Under the pieces are notes generated by a model. It ran no database searches, was not told the DNA's origin, and saw only the letters and a program-made list of their open reading frames with translations. 64,000 bases of DNA from Tetragenococcus halophilus subsp. flandriensis. Lineage in GTDB: Bacteria > Bacillota > Bacilli > Lactobacillales > Enterococcaceae. Position numbers and translations under genes: made by a program. The DNA lies in NCBI RefSeq assembly GCF_030161475.1, contig NZ_BSUG01000003.1:62001-126000 (forward strand), written 5' to 3'. This document shows, one piece after another, positions 29,493 to 37,433 of this stretch (position 1 is its first letter; each line of letters begins with the position of its first letter).

Positions 29493-30557
29493 TTATAAAA
29501 TAATCAGCTCTTTTGGCGAGTGTGTTAATATTTCATTTCCAGTAGAGGTAATTAATAAATCATCTTCAATCCTGACGCCACCAATATCTGGCAAATAAAT
29601 ACCAGGTTCATCGGTAATGACATTTCCAGGCACAAATGTTTTATCAGCTCGCATTGAAACATTGGGTCCTTCATGAATATCTAAACCAATACCATGACCT
29701 GTTGAATGACCAAAAGCTTCACCATAACCAAATGAGGCGATATAATCACGAGCAACAGCATCTAATTCGATACCGCTAATACCAGGTCTAGCTGCTTCAA
29801 TGACTTTCAATTGTGCGTCTAATACAATTTGATAAATTTCTTTTAACTGTTCTCCTGGATCGCCAATCGCAAAAGTCCGGGTCATATCAGAAACATAGCC
29901 TTCATAATAACAACCAAAGTCTAGTGTAATGATATCGCCTTGTTCAATTGTCTTATTACTAGCCACACCGTGAGGCATAGCAGAACGTGTGCCAGAAGCT
30001 ACGATCGTTTCAAATGAAACGCCACTAGCACCTAATGAACGCATGAAAAAATCTAACTGATTAGCGATTTCAATTTCAGTCATTCCCGGTTGAACCATCT
30101 TCAGTATATGATCAAATGCTTGATCGGCAATACTGCAGGCTTGTTTAATCGTTGCAATTTCCTGCTCATCTTTAACTTCTCTTAAGCTTTCCAGAAGTCC
30201 TGAAACAGGGACTAGTGAATTTTCTGTTATCAGCTCTTCTAATAAACTATACTCAGAAAAACTGATATAATCTTCTTCAAAAGCAAGAGCACGAACTGCA
30301 TTTTTTTCGACAAGTTCGGCTACTTTAGCAAAAATATTACCACTATTTTTTACGATCTCAAATCCTTGAGCTTGTTTAGCAGCTTGTTGTGTATATCTAA
30401 AATCTGTAACAAAAAAAGCTTGCTCTTTGGTTACAAGCGCTAAACCTGTGGTTCCTGTAAAGTTTGTAAAATAGCGTAAATTATACGGACTGGTAATTAA
30501 AAAGCCATCTATTTCTTCTTGACTCATCTTTTCTTTCAAACGAGCTAACCGTGACAT
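29493..30557 (-). CDS. M24B Xaa-Pro peptidase (PepP/YqhT-like)
   Basis: A 354-residue dinuclear metallopeptidase that cleaves N-terminal Xaa-Pro bonds in the cytoplasm. It has a creatinase-like N-terminal domain (about 1-125) and a pita-bread catalytic domain. Metal ligands are visible in order: ITLDFGCYYEGYVSDMTRTFA (two Asp), FGHSTGHGIGLDIHEGP (His), VITDEPGIYLPD (Glu) and GGVRIEDDLLIT (Glu). ATG 30557 follows AGAAGGAAA; the longer frame to 30647 has no ribosome-binding site. In Bacillus this gene is followed by efp, which is not present here. Confidence 0.92.
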   Translation of the reverse strand: MSRLARLKEKMSQEEIDGFLITSPYNLRYFTNFTGTTGLALVTKEQAFFVTDFRYTQQAAKQAQGFEIVKNSGNIFAKVAELVEKNAVRALAFEEDYISFSEYSLLEELITENSLVPVSGLLESLREVKDEQEIATIKQACSIADQAFDHILKMVQPGMTEIEIANQLDFFMRSLGASGVSFETIVASGTRSAMPHGVASNKTIEQGDIITLDFGCYYEGYVSDMTRTFAIGDPGEQLKEIYQIVLDAQLKVIEAARPGISGIELDAVARDYIASFGYGEAFGHSTGHGIGLDIHEGPNVSMRADKTFVPGNVITDEPGIYLPDIGGVRIEDDLLITSTGNEILTHSPKELIIL

Positions 30558-30695
30558 ATTTATTTCCTTCTTTCCGTGTGAGTTCCTTTTTATTATAGCA
30601 AACTTCACTAATAAGTTAAACGAGCTAAATTCAAATGTACACCACATATGAAAGCAAAACTAGCACTCTGTTTGAAAAATAATAATATCAACACT

Positions 30696-30933
30696 ATTGG
30701 TGGGAACTTCCTTGATGTGCCTCCAATCCTCAAATTATTGGTGGCAACTTCCGCGATGTACCTCCAATCTGCAAAAATATTGGCGGCATGTTAAACGATG
30801 TACCCCCAATAGATGAGTTATTGGTGGGAACTTTCGTGATGTACCTCCAATAGCCAATTTATTGGTGGCAACTTTCGTGATGTACCTCCAATAGCCAATT
30901 TATTGGTGGCAACTTCCGTGATGTACCTCCAAT
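30696..30933. repeat. Array of six 32-bp imperfect-palindrome repeats, 41-42 bp period
   Basis: Six copies of a 32-bp unit start at 30696, 30737, 30779, 30820, 30861 and 30902, separated by 9-10 nt. Each begins ATTGGTGG (copy 3: ATTGGCGG) and ends CCTCCAAT (copy 3: CCCCCAAT), so each can form an 8-bp hairpin with one central mismatch; the middle is GAACTTNCGTGATGTA-like. Copies 4-6 are nearly identical, as are the spacers after copies 4 and 5. A degenerate half copy (AATGGTGG) follows at about 30944. No gene is seen on either strand. The minus-strand reading gives GGT-x-LPPI-type peptides, but the 41-bp period breaks the frame. Confidence 0.92.
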
Positions 30934-31002
30934 CGTTGTAAACAATGGTGGAATCTGAGGGAAACGAATGGCTACTTTAATCACGGCTATATTTCAAAAC
31001 AC

Positions 31003-31100
31003 AAAATAACCGAACTATGAATAGAGATATTTAAACACTCCGGTAGAAGCTTGTCGTAGTTTTTCGACAATGAATCTCATCAAATATAGTTCGGTTATTT
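31003..31100. repeat. 98-bp imperfect palindrome with 14-15 bp terminal inverted repeats
   Basis: AAATAACCGAACTAT (31004-31018) pairs with ATAGTTCGGTTATTT (31086-31100), with an inner stem TTGTCG/CGACAA around 31051-31070 and weaker matches (GAGAT/ATCTC) between. On the minus strand it lies just after the 31102 gene and could act as its terminator, but its size and terminal repeats also fit a small non-autonomous mobile element. No clear target-site duplication is visible. Confidence 0.65.
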
Positions 31101-31101
31101 T

Positions 31102-31650
31102 TTATTTATCTTCATCTCGTAAGCTTAACGGTTTGTCTAATATTTCCTTGTAGATCATAGCATTTACTAAATTCTTTTTCCCAAGATAAGTCTTTTTTGG
31201 CTGTTTCTTTGTACTCGACTTTTTCGATCTAACTTGATTCGTTGGTTTTAGCGATTGTTGTCTATTAAAAGAATCAGAGCTGGTTTGTACAGCACTTGAT
31301 CGTTGCTTCCTGTTTTGTTCTTGCTTTTGTGTCGTTTTAGCTACATTTTTTTGATTAACAGCTTCTGTTTGTCGATTACGCTGCCTATTAGCATTTCTCT
31401 TTTGTTTTGCTTGTTGCGTGGCTTTGTTCATTTGACTTGCGGCTCCTTTCTTGTTACTTTTGCGAGAACCATCTTGAGAGGAAGAAGCCTTTTCATCACT
31501 ATTATTTTGCTTTCTTTGCTTTCTTTGCTTTTTCGAATTTCGCTTTCTTCCTAAATTTACAATAAATAAAAGTAAAACAATAATTAAACCAAAGTTATCT
31601 AAGAGAAACTGAATGATTGAATCAAAAAAATTAAACATAGAATCACTCAT
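31102..31650 (-). CDS. Membrane-anchored, strongly basic Gln/Lys/Arg-rich protein of unknown function
   Basis: A 182-residue protein with one N-terminal hydrophobic helix ([20 protein letters not shown], about 16-35), a long disordered region (about 36-150) dominated by Lys, Arg, Gln, Ser and Asn, and a short conserved-looking C-terminus ([23 protein letters not shown]). Overlapping floA by 8 nt, it is the third gene of the nfeD-floA operon. A short C-terminal helix of the type AxxxxEILxxP occurs in other Firmicutes membrane-tethered proteins. I assign no function; the context suggests a role with flotillin microdomains. Confidence 0.8.
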   Translation of the reverse strand: MSDSMFNFFDSIIQFLLDNFGLIIVLLLFIVNLGRKRNSKKQRKQRKQNNSDEKASSSQDGSRKSNKKGAASQMNKATQQAKQKRNANRQRNRQTEAVNQKNVAKTTQKQEQNRKQRSSAVQTSSDSFNRQQSLKPTNQVRSKKSSTKKQPKKTYLGKKNLVNAMIYKEILDKPLSLRDEDK

Positions 31651-32620
31651 TTTCTGACGGATCTGCTTGACCTGAAATAGACTTTCTCATTTCAGTATCT
31701 GATTCGACATTTTGCAGTTTGTAATAATCCATAACGCCCAAATTTCCTTGACGTAAAGCTTCGGCCATCGCTAATGGAACTTTGGATTCAGCTTGTACGA
31801 CTTCTGCACGCATTTCTTGTTCTTGAGCAATCGCCATGGAACGACGTTCTTCAGCTTTTGCTTGCGCGATGTTTTTATCGGCTTCAGATTGGTCTGTTTG
31901 TAATTGCGCACCAATATTACGGCCTACATCTACATCTGCAATATCAATAGATAAGATTTCAAAAGCAGTTCCTGAATCCAGACCTTTTTTCAAGACCGTT
32001 TGTGACATAGAATCTGGATTTTCTAATACTTCTTCGTGCTTTTCCGAAGAACCAACAGTGGTAACGATCCCTTCACCTACACGGGCGATAATCGTATCTT
32101 CGCCCGCACCACCTACTAAACGTTCGATGTTTGCGCGTACAGTTACTTTAGCTTTTACGATAAGTTCAATCCCATTTTGTGCTACAGCTGACACTTTAGG
32201 TGTTTCAATTACCTTAGGATTAACAGAAACTTGAACTGCTTCGAAAACATCTCGCCCTGCTAGGTCAATCGCAGCTGCCTTTTCAAATTCCAGATCGATC
32301 TCTGCTCGTTGTGAAGCGATCAATGCATCGATTACTCTATCCACATTCCCACCTGCTAAATAGTGTGCTTCTAATTGATTCGTCGAAAGTGATAAACCGG
32401 CTTTTGTCGCTTTAATTAATGGGCGAATAATCCGATGCGGGTTAACCCGACGCAACCGCATGCCAACCAAAGTACCAATGCCGACTTTCACACCTGAAAA
32501 GTAAGCCGTGACCCATAATCCCACGGGTACAAACCGCAAGAAAATGATTAATAAAATAACGATAAGAACAGCGGCAATCACGATCCCGATAAAACCGCCC
32601 CCAAATTGTAAATCATTCAT
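31643..32620 (-). CDS. floA: Flotillin-like protein FloA
   Basis: A 325-residue scaffold protein of membrane microdomains. It has an N-terminal hydrophobic hairpin (about 8-32; [20 protein letters not shown]), a conserved SPFH-like core ([54 protein letters not shown]) and a coiled-coil Ala/Glu region (about 235-290). Length and sequence match FloA (YqfA) of Bacillus. ATG 32620 is chosen because GGAGG, which overlaps the nfeD stop, is 8 nt before it. Confidence 0.95.
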   Translation of the reverse strand: MNDLQFGGGFIGIVIAAVLIVILLIIFLRFVPVGLWVTAYFSGVKVGIGTLVGMRLRRVNPHRIIRPLIKATKAGLSLSTNQLEAHYLAGGNVDRVIDALIASQRAEIDLEFEKAAAIDLAGRDVFEAVQVSVNPKVIETPKVSAVAQNGIELIVKAKVTVRANIERLVGGAGEDTIIARVGEGIVTTVGSSEKHEEVLENPDSMSQTVLKKGLDSGTAFEILSIDIADVDVGRNIGAQLQTDQSEADKNIAQAKAEERRSMAIAQEQEMRAEVVQAESKVPLAMAEALRQGNLGVMDYYKLQNVESDTEMRKSISGQADPSENE

Positions 32621-32624
32621 AAAT

Positions 32625-33251
32625 TTATCCTCCATCCTTCATTTTTTGACTTCTTACTAAAATCTTTGTCCCTTGGATTCGTTCAATAACAATAGGTGTC
32701 CCGATTGAAATAAACTCTTCTGCACTTAAAACATCAAATAAAGGACCATCCTCTTCACCAAATGTTGCTTTACCTGAGGGTCTTAATGGGGTTTGAGCCG
32801 TTCCAGTCAAACCCGGGTAAAGATTAGGTGCCTGATTGTCTGTTTTAGTTTTACTTCCTGCAGGTAAATCTGTCTGTAAAACCAGTTTGTTCACATTTGT
32901 TAACGAATATCCTCTTTTTGCAAGATATACTATAAGAGCAGTTGTGATAATAACAGCCATACTCAAATCTCGAATCGTCTGCATTAAATCCCCAACTGTC
33001 CAATACAAACCAGCTATTAGTAAAATAGCGCCTAATACGCCTGTGATTCCAAATTCTGGTATAAAAATTTCAAAAACAATTAAAAGTAAACCAAAAATAA
33101 ATAACACGAGAGGAATCCAATTTTCTATCCCGATAGCGTAAAAGTAAACGGTAAAACTAGCAAGTGTCACAAGAGAGGCAATTTTAGTAAGCGGTGTTAA
33201 TACAGCTAACGCTAAACCAATAAACCCGATCGTGAGCAACAAACTTTCCAT
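32625..33251 (-). CDS. NfeD-family membrane protein (flotillin partner)
   Basis: A 208-residue protein with four to five membrane helices (about 5-125) including [22 protein letters not shown], and a C-terminal OB-fold NfeD domain (about 140-205; [21 protein letters not shown], then [16 protein letters not shown]). NfeD proteins are encoded next to flotillins and are thought to assist membrane microdomain assembly. Short (no protease domain) form, like B. subtilis YqeZ's C-terminal half. Confidence 0.92.
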   Translation of the reverse strand: MESLLLTIGFIGLALAVLTPLTKIASLVTLASFTVYFYAIGIENWIPLVLFIFGLLLIVFEIFIPEFGITGVLGAILLIAGLYWTVGDLMQTIRDLSMAVIITTALIVYLAKRGYSLTNVNKLVLQTDLPAGSKTKTDNQAPNLYPGLTGTAQTPLRPSGKATFGEEDGPLFDVLSAEEFISIGTPIVIERIQGTKILVRSQKMKDGG

Positions 33252-33349
33252 AACTCTTGCCTCCTTATCTCCAATGTCTCTACTACTATCTACATATCTA
33301 TCATATCATGTTTTTTTAACTATGTATTGTAATTTTATTAGAAGCTGTC

Positions 33350-33391
33350 CAAAAAAATAGCTCGCAAAGTCAAAAGACAACTTTACGAGCC
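33350..33391 (-). terminator. Terminator of the mannose PTS operon
   Basis: GCTCGTAAAGT and ACTTTGCGAGC (minus strand) form an 11-bp stem with one mismatch, followed by TATTTTTTT. It lies downstream of the DUF956 gene and upstream of nfeD. Confidence 0.85.
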
Positions 33392-33427
33392 TAATTTAAT
33401 AAAAGAAATAGAGTGTAACTACCTATT

Positions 33428-33814
33428 TTACTTTTCACTTTTTCTTTTTTTGCTAAAAGAAGGGAGTCCTCTTTTAATTACTTTGAAAAAGCTACTGGCT
33501 TGAACCATACGATCATAAGCAACATAAGGACGCATCGCACGTAAAACCTTTTTTGTATCCTTTGAAGCAAAATTAAAAGTGCCATTTTTTTTCGTTTCAA
33601 TGGCATAACGTGGAATCCACTTTCCTTTAAATAAGACATTAGCGACAACATAGTCCACTTCTTCCCAAGGTATTTGAATGTAGTCCTGTGCATTTTTGTT
33701 ATTATAAAATTCAAACGCCTTATCGCCGATTAAGACTTGGCCATATTTAGCTAATCCTACAAAAGATGTCGCGTCCATTGTTAAATCTACTTTTGTATTT
33801 AATGATTGTACCAT
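33428..33814 (-). CDS. DUF956 protein of mannose PTS operon (ManO-like)
   Basis: A 128-residue soluble protein, the usual last gene of LevR-controlled mannose PTS operons in lactic acid bacteria and Listeria (ManO). It begins MVQSLNTKVDLTMDATSF and has a PH-like beta-rich core (GLAKYGQVLIGDKAFEFY) and basic C-terminus. In relatives it modulates operon expression, but the mechanism is not settled. ATG 33814 is chosen, 8 nt after TGAGGTGG; an upstream GTG (33826) overlaps that site. A hairpin separates it from the IID gene, so its level may be lower than that of the transporter. Confidence 0.88.
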   Translation of the reverse strand: MVQSLNTKVDLTMDATSFVGLAKYGQVLIGDKAFEFYNNKNAQDYIQIPWEEVDYVVANVLFKGKWIPRYAIETKKNGTFNFASKDTKKVLRAMRPYVAYDRMVQASSFFKVIKRGLPSFSKKRKSEK

Positions 33815-33876
33815 GTGCAGTTCCACCTCACTTGTAATTTTAGCATGAAAAAATTTTTATGTACAAAAAGGTAGAA

Positions 33877-33923
33877 CAAAAACAGCCTGCCCCAAAACAA
33901 AAACTTTTGGAATGCTGTTTTTG
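33877..33923 (-). terminator. Hairpin between the IID gene and DUF956 (partial terminator)
   Basis: CAAAAACAGC at 33914-33923 (minus strand) pairs with GCTGTTTTTG at 33877-33886, with an inner CCAAAA/TTTTGG stem. The 3' arm ends in T5 followed by GTTC. Internal position in the operon suggests partial termination or an mRNA-stability element that lowers DUF956 expression. Confidence 0.6.
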
Positions 33924-33938
33924 CCCTCCTTAAAATTA

Positions 33939-34856
33939 TTATAGCAAGCCAACCACGTGACCAACAATACCAACAACAAACAAACTAAGAATAATGACAA
34001 TTGGAGAAACATTTTTTCTCAACAACCACATACATAATAGCGTCAATAATAAGCCAGCTAATCCTGGAATCAGCTCATCTAAGTTTTCTTGCAGGGTAGT
34101 CACATCAACACTTGTAAGAGATCTTCCTTCTTCAGTGACTTGTTGAAAAGCTGTTTGCAATCCTTCTTGGGTCATTGGAATACTAGACCAATCTACATAA
34201 TCACCTTGTTGCAGCGGCGTCTCTGAAACGACTGGTTGAAAATCAATATCAACCCAACGTTGCACCAGCGAGGCCAGTACAAACATCCCTAAAATAGAAG
34301 CACCACGTGTAATATCTTGCAGCAATCCACCTGACATATCATCAGTAATCGCTGATCCTGCTTTATAACCAAATTCTTGTGTATACCATAAGAAAGCCCA
34401 ACGAATGATGTTAAAAACTACAAAGAAAATAATTGGACCCATTACGTTACCACCAAGCGCTAATGAAGCGCCCAAGGCACCTAACATTGGACGAACGGTA
34501 AACCAAAACACTGGATCCCCAACGCCTGCTAAAGGTCCCATCATTCCAACTTTAACCCCTTGAATAGCAGCGTCATCAATAGGCGCACCACTGGCACGTT
34601 CTTCTTCCATCGCCAAAGTTACACCAAGTACAGGTGCAGTTAAGTACGGGTGCGTATTATAAAATTCTAAGTGGCGTTGTAAGGCCTGTTTACGATCTTC
34701 ATCATTTGTATATAACTTTTTAATCGCTGGAATCATCGCATAAACAAAGCCACCGTTTTGCATACGTTCATAGTTCCATGAACCTTGAGCAAAGGTGTTA
34801 CGCCATGCAATGTTTAAACGTTCCCGTTTTGTTAATTTTGTTTTTTCCTCTGCCAT
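33939..34856 (-). CDS. manZ: PTS mannose-family transporter subunit IID
   Basis: A 305-residue membrane subunit that forms, with IIC, the sugar channel of the mannose/glucose phosphotransferase system. The N-terminus (LTKRERLNIAWRNTFAQGSWNYERMQ) and the central AGVGDPVFWFTVRPMLGALG segment are family signatures, and the C-terminus has hydrophobic helices (LAGLLLTLLCMWLLRKN, VVGIVGHVVGLL). An insertion after about residue 210 (QPVVSETPLQQGDYVDW...) is usual for Gram-positive members. IIC-IID pairs also serve as receptors for class IIa bacteriocins in Listeria and enterococci. Confidence 0.95.
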   Translation of the reverse strand: MAEEKTKLTKRERLNIAWRNTFAQGSWNYERMQNGGFVYAMIPAIKKLYTNDEDRKQALQRHLEFYNTHPYLTAPVLGVTLAMEEERASGAPIDDAAIQGVKVGMMGPLAGVGDPVFWFTVRPMLGALGASLALGGNVMGPIIFFVVFNIIRWAFLWYTQEFGYKAGSAITDDMSGGLLQDITRGASILGMFVLASLVQRWVDIDFQPVVSETPLQQGDYVDWSSIPMTQEGLQTAFQQVTEEGRSLTSVDVTTLQENLDELIPGLAGLLLTLLCMWLLRKNVSPIVIILSLFVVGIVGHVVGLL

Positions 34857-34879
34857 GTTATCTCCTCCTTTTACCAGTC

Positions 34880-35695
34880 TTAATAGTCATTGAGTATATC
34901 GCCGAGTGGGTCGCCGGAGCCGCCGTTTCCACCGCCGCCTCCAGAAGTTCCACCTTGTTTTGAAAGGGTGATATAAATAAGTGCTAAAGCGACACCAATT
35001 GCACCAATTGCGATTAATGTTAAGTCAGTAACAGCTGCAATAGCAAAACCTAAAACGAAAAACGGCCATACTTCTCTGCTTGACATTAAGTTGATTACCA
35101 TTGCATAACCAACAGCTACAACCATGCCACCGCCAATTTCCATTCCTTCATTCAACCAGTCAGGCATTGATTCTAAGAAGGCACGAACTGTACTTGCTGG
35201 AATAAATAATAGTGCTGTTGCAGGAATTGCAATACGCAAACCTTGCAAGCAAGTCGCTAAACCGTGTAACAATTCAATTTTTCTATAACTACCACTTTCA
35301 GCTGCTTTATCCATGCCATGAACAATGGGTACAGCAATTGTACGAACAAGCATTGTCAAAAATAGACCTGCTACAGCTAGAGGAATCGCAACAGCGATTG
35401 AAGTGGATATGCCCCCTTGTTGTTGTCCACCTAAAACTAAAATAATTGCGGATGCTACAGAAGCTAATGCAGCATCTGGCGCTACGGCTGCACCAACGTT
35501 GGCCCAACCTAAAGCGATCATTTGTAATGAACCGCCTAACATAACACAAACTTCCAAATTACCGGTCACAAGGCCGATCAAGGTACATGCAACTAATGGT
35601 TGGTGAAATTGGAATTGGTCTAAAATTCCGTCCATCCCAGCAAGAAATGCAACAACTACGACCAATATCATCTGAATTGCATTTAAATCTGACAT
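34880..35695 (-). CDS. manY: PTS mannose-family transporter subunit IIC
   Basis: A 271-residue polytopic channel subunit with about eight hydrophobic helices. It begins MSDLNAIQMILVVVVAFLAG and shows the GLVTGNLEVCVMLGGSLQMIALGW and GAAVAPDAALASV signatures of the IIC-man family. The C-terminus has an unusual Gly-rich tail (GGTSGGGGGNGGSGDPLGD) after the last helix. It lies 23 nt before the IID gene and after the IIAB gene. Confidence 0.95.
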   Translation of the reverse strand: MSDLNAIQMILVVVVAFLAGMDGILDQFQFHQPLVACTLIGLVTGNLEVCVMLGGSLQMIALGWANVGAAVAPDAALASVASAIILVLGGQQQGGISTSIAVAIPLAVAGLFLTMLVRTIAVPIVHGMDKAAESGSYRKIELLHGLATCLQGLRIAIPATALLFIPASTVRAFLESMPDWLNEGMEIGGGMVVAVGYAMVINLMSSREVWPFFVLGFAIAAVTDLTLIAIGAIGVALALIYITLSKQGGTSGGGGGNGGSGDPLGDILNDY

Positions 35696-35721
35696 AATAA
35701 ACCTCCTAATTCTTTACTTTT

Positions 35722-36726
35722 TTATTTGGCATTTTGTAATCCAGCTTTTGCTTTTTTAAGCAAATCATTAAGGCGTCCACTTGAATCACTTGGTACTTTA
35801 CGAACATCAAATTTTACACCTAATTCTTCCATACGTTCATAAGCATCAATATCTGTTTCATCCATTGAGATAACGTTATTTACTACAACTTTTCCTTTAG
35901 AATGAGCCATAGAACCGATATTTACTTCATGAACATCCATGCCACCTTCAATAGCTTTTAGCATGTCTTCAGGATTTTCAAAAAGCAACAAAGCTCTCGT
36001 TTTCCCAAAACGCGGATCTTTATCTACTTCGATCATTTTGTCGATCGGAATAACGTTTGCTTTCACTCCTGGTGGCGCTGCTTGTTCGATCAAACTTTTA
36101 CGCAAGCTATCTTGCGCAACAGCATCACTAACAACAATAATCCGATTTGGATTTGTTGCCTTTGCCCAGTTTGTCGCAACTTGCCCATGTAAAAGACGAG
36201 AATCGATACGCGCTAATACGTAATCTATCTTACCATCACCAACTACTGTGCCTTGAGGTAATGAGCCTTTAGGTTCTTCCGGTGCTCCCGTATCTTCTTC
36301 TGCTTGATCACTACCTCCAGCCGGTGCCAATTCTTCTGGTTTTATTTTGACACCATCAGTTGCGCTAGGGATGATAGCCGTTGCAATTTGTTGCGCGGAG
36401 TCCATAGAAAGTCGAGAAGCAAAAGCTTCGATCACCATCGGTAAATTCATGCCTGCTACGATCGTCCATTTATCCTTATGTTCTTCATATAAACTATTTG
36501 CTTGGTTAAATGGCGTGCCGCCCCATAAATCAATCAAAAAAAGGACTTCTTCTTGATCATCAAATGAGTTAATAGCGTCTTCCATTTTTTTCTTTATATC
36601 ATCTGGGCCTTCACTTGGCTTTAACACACAAGAAGCAACATTTTCTTGTTCGCCAAAAATCATGGTCGCTGATTCTAAAATACCATCGGCGAAGTCCCCG
36701 TGACTTGCTAGGATGATTCCTACCAT
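35722..36726 (-). CDS. manX: PTS mannose-family fused IIAB subunit
   Basis: A 334-residue cytoplasmic phosphoryl carrier. The IIA domain (about 1-135) has the phosphorylated His9 in ILASHGDFADG; an acidic Pro/Gly linker (about 136-165; GGSDQAEEDTGAPEEPKG) leads to the IIB domain (about 168-334) with its active His in DSRLLHGQVATNW. The domain order and length match ManX/MptA of Gram-positives. It passes phosphate from HPr to the sugar as it enters through IIC-IID. Confidence 0.95.
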   Translation of the reverse strand: MVGIILASHGDFADGILESATMIFGEQENVASCVLKPSEGPDDIKKKMEDAINSFDDQEEVLFLIDLWGGTPFNQANSLYEEHKDKWTIVAGMNLPMVIEAFASRLSMDSAQQIATAIIPSATDGVKIKPEELAPAGGSDQAEEDTGAPEEPKGSLPQGTVVGDGKIDYVLARIDSRLLHGQVATNWAKATNPNRIIVVSDAVAQDSLRKSLIEQAAPPGVKANVIPIDKMIEVDKDPRFGKTRALLLFENPEDMLKAIEGGMDVHEVNIGSMAHSKGKVVVNNVISMDETDIDAYERMEELGVKFDVRKVPSDSSGRLNDLLKKAKAGLQNAK

Positions 36727-36753
36727 TTTTTTACCCCCTAATTTACAATTTTT

Positions 36754-37248
36754 TTATTTTGTTCTTTCTTTTTTATCCAACAAATCAACTAAATTAACTT
36801 TGCGATCAGTTGGAACTTTGCGAACTTCCAATTCGATCCCTTGTTTGGCCAAATAATGAAAAGAAGCTTGGTCTTTTTCATCTACCGAAACAAAATTTGT
36901 TACCATCTGTTTCCCATTTTCAAAACGCATTCCACCGATATTCAATGATTTCAATTCGATTCCTCCGCGCACTAATCTTTCTACATCTTGCGGATTGGTG
37001 AATAATAGCATAACTTTTTGTGATTGGAACAACGCACTATTATACGCTTCTAACATTTTAGTTACTGTCACGACATTGGCGTTTATTCCTGGTGGTGCAG
37101 CTTGTTGCAAAAGGAATTTGCTCAGATGATCAAACGCAACAGTATCACTGACTACAATAATACGATTAATGTCTGTTCGTTTGGTCCATGAAGTAGTGAC
37201 CTGTCCATGAATTAACCGGTCGTCTATGCGCGCTAAACGGATATCCAA
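36754..37248 (-). CDS. Additional stand-alone PTS mannose-family IIB subunit
   Basis: A 164-residue IIB protein with the phosphorylation site His14 in ARIDDRLIHGQVTTSW and the QAAPPGINANVV segment. It is the first gene of the operon, directly behind the sigma-54 promoter. Relative to the IIB domain of the IIAB protein it is divergent but complete. The start is TTG 37248, 10 nt after AAGGAGG. Extra IIB proteins of this kind can act in regulation, for instance as phosphate donors to a LevR-type activator, as well as in transport. That role is an inference here. Confidence 0.9.
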   Translation of the reverse strand: MDIRLARIDDRLIHGQVTTSWTKRTDINRIIVVSDTVAFDHLSKFLLQQAAPPGINANVVTVTKMLEAYNSALFQSQKVMLLFTNPQDVERLVRGGIELKSLNIGGMRFENGKQMVTNFVSVDEKDQASFHYLAKQGIELEVRKVPTDRKVNLVDLLDKKERTK

Positions 37249-37311
37249 ATTTTGACCGCCTCCTTAATTTCATTGATTTATCAGTTAACACACCTCCCTC
37301 ATTTATTTAGA

Positions 37312-37328
37312 AGCAATTTATGTGCCAA
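37312..37328 (-). promoter_or_regulatory. Sigma-54 (-24/-12) promoter of the mannose PTS operon
   Basis: Minus-strand TTGGCACATAAATTGCT has the exact -24 element TGGCAC, a 5-nt spacer and the -12 element TTGCT. It lies about 64-80 nt before the first gene. The neighbouring LevR activator carries the GAFTGA loop that contacts sigma-54, which supports the call. Confidence 0.93.
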
Positions 37329-37376
37329 AAAATAAAGATACACTACTTATATAGCAGGATTTTAAAACAAATTAAA

Positions 37377-37424
37377 AAATACACTAAGAGATACAGTGCT
37401 ATTAGTGTATCTTTTAGTGTATTT
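37377..37424. repeat. 48-bp near-perfect palindrome between levR and the PTS operon
   Basis: AAATACACTAA and TTAGTGTATTT bound a palindrome in which AGATACAGTG faces TAGTGTATCT, with a tiny central loop. On the minus strand it is followed by T6, so it can terminate levR. It also lies about 50-100 bp upstream of the sigma-54 promoter, where LevR-type activators bind. The repeated GTGTAT/ATACAC units support the operator role. It may serve both. Confidence 0.75.
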
Positions 37425-37433
37425 ATAGCGTGT

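Noticed and set aside
30696-30933. CRISPR array
   Set aside because: The spacers are only 9-10 nt, two are identical, and no cas genes are present in the window.
31836-32234. Plus-strand protein of 132 residues antisense to floA
   Set aside because: It is a mirror of the conserved floA coding frame and has no signals of its own.
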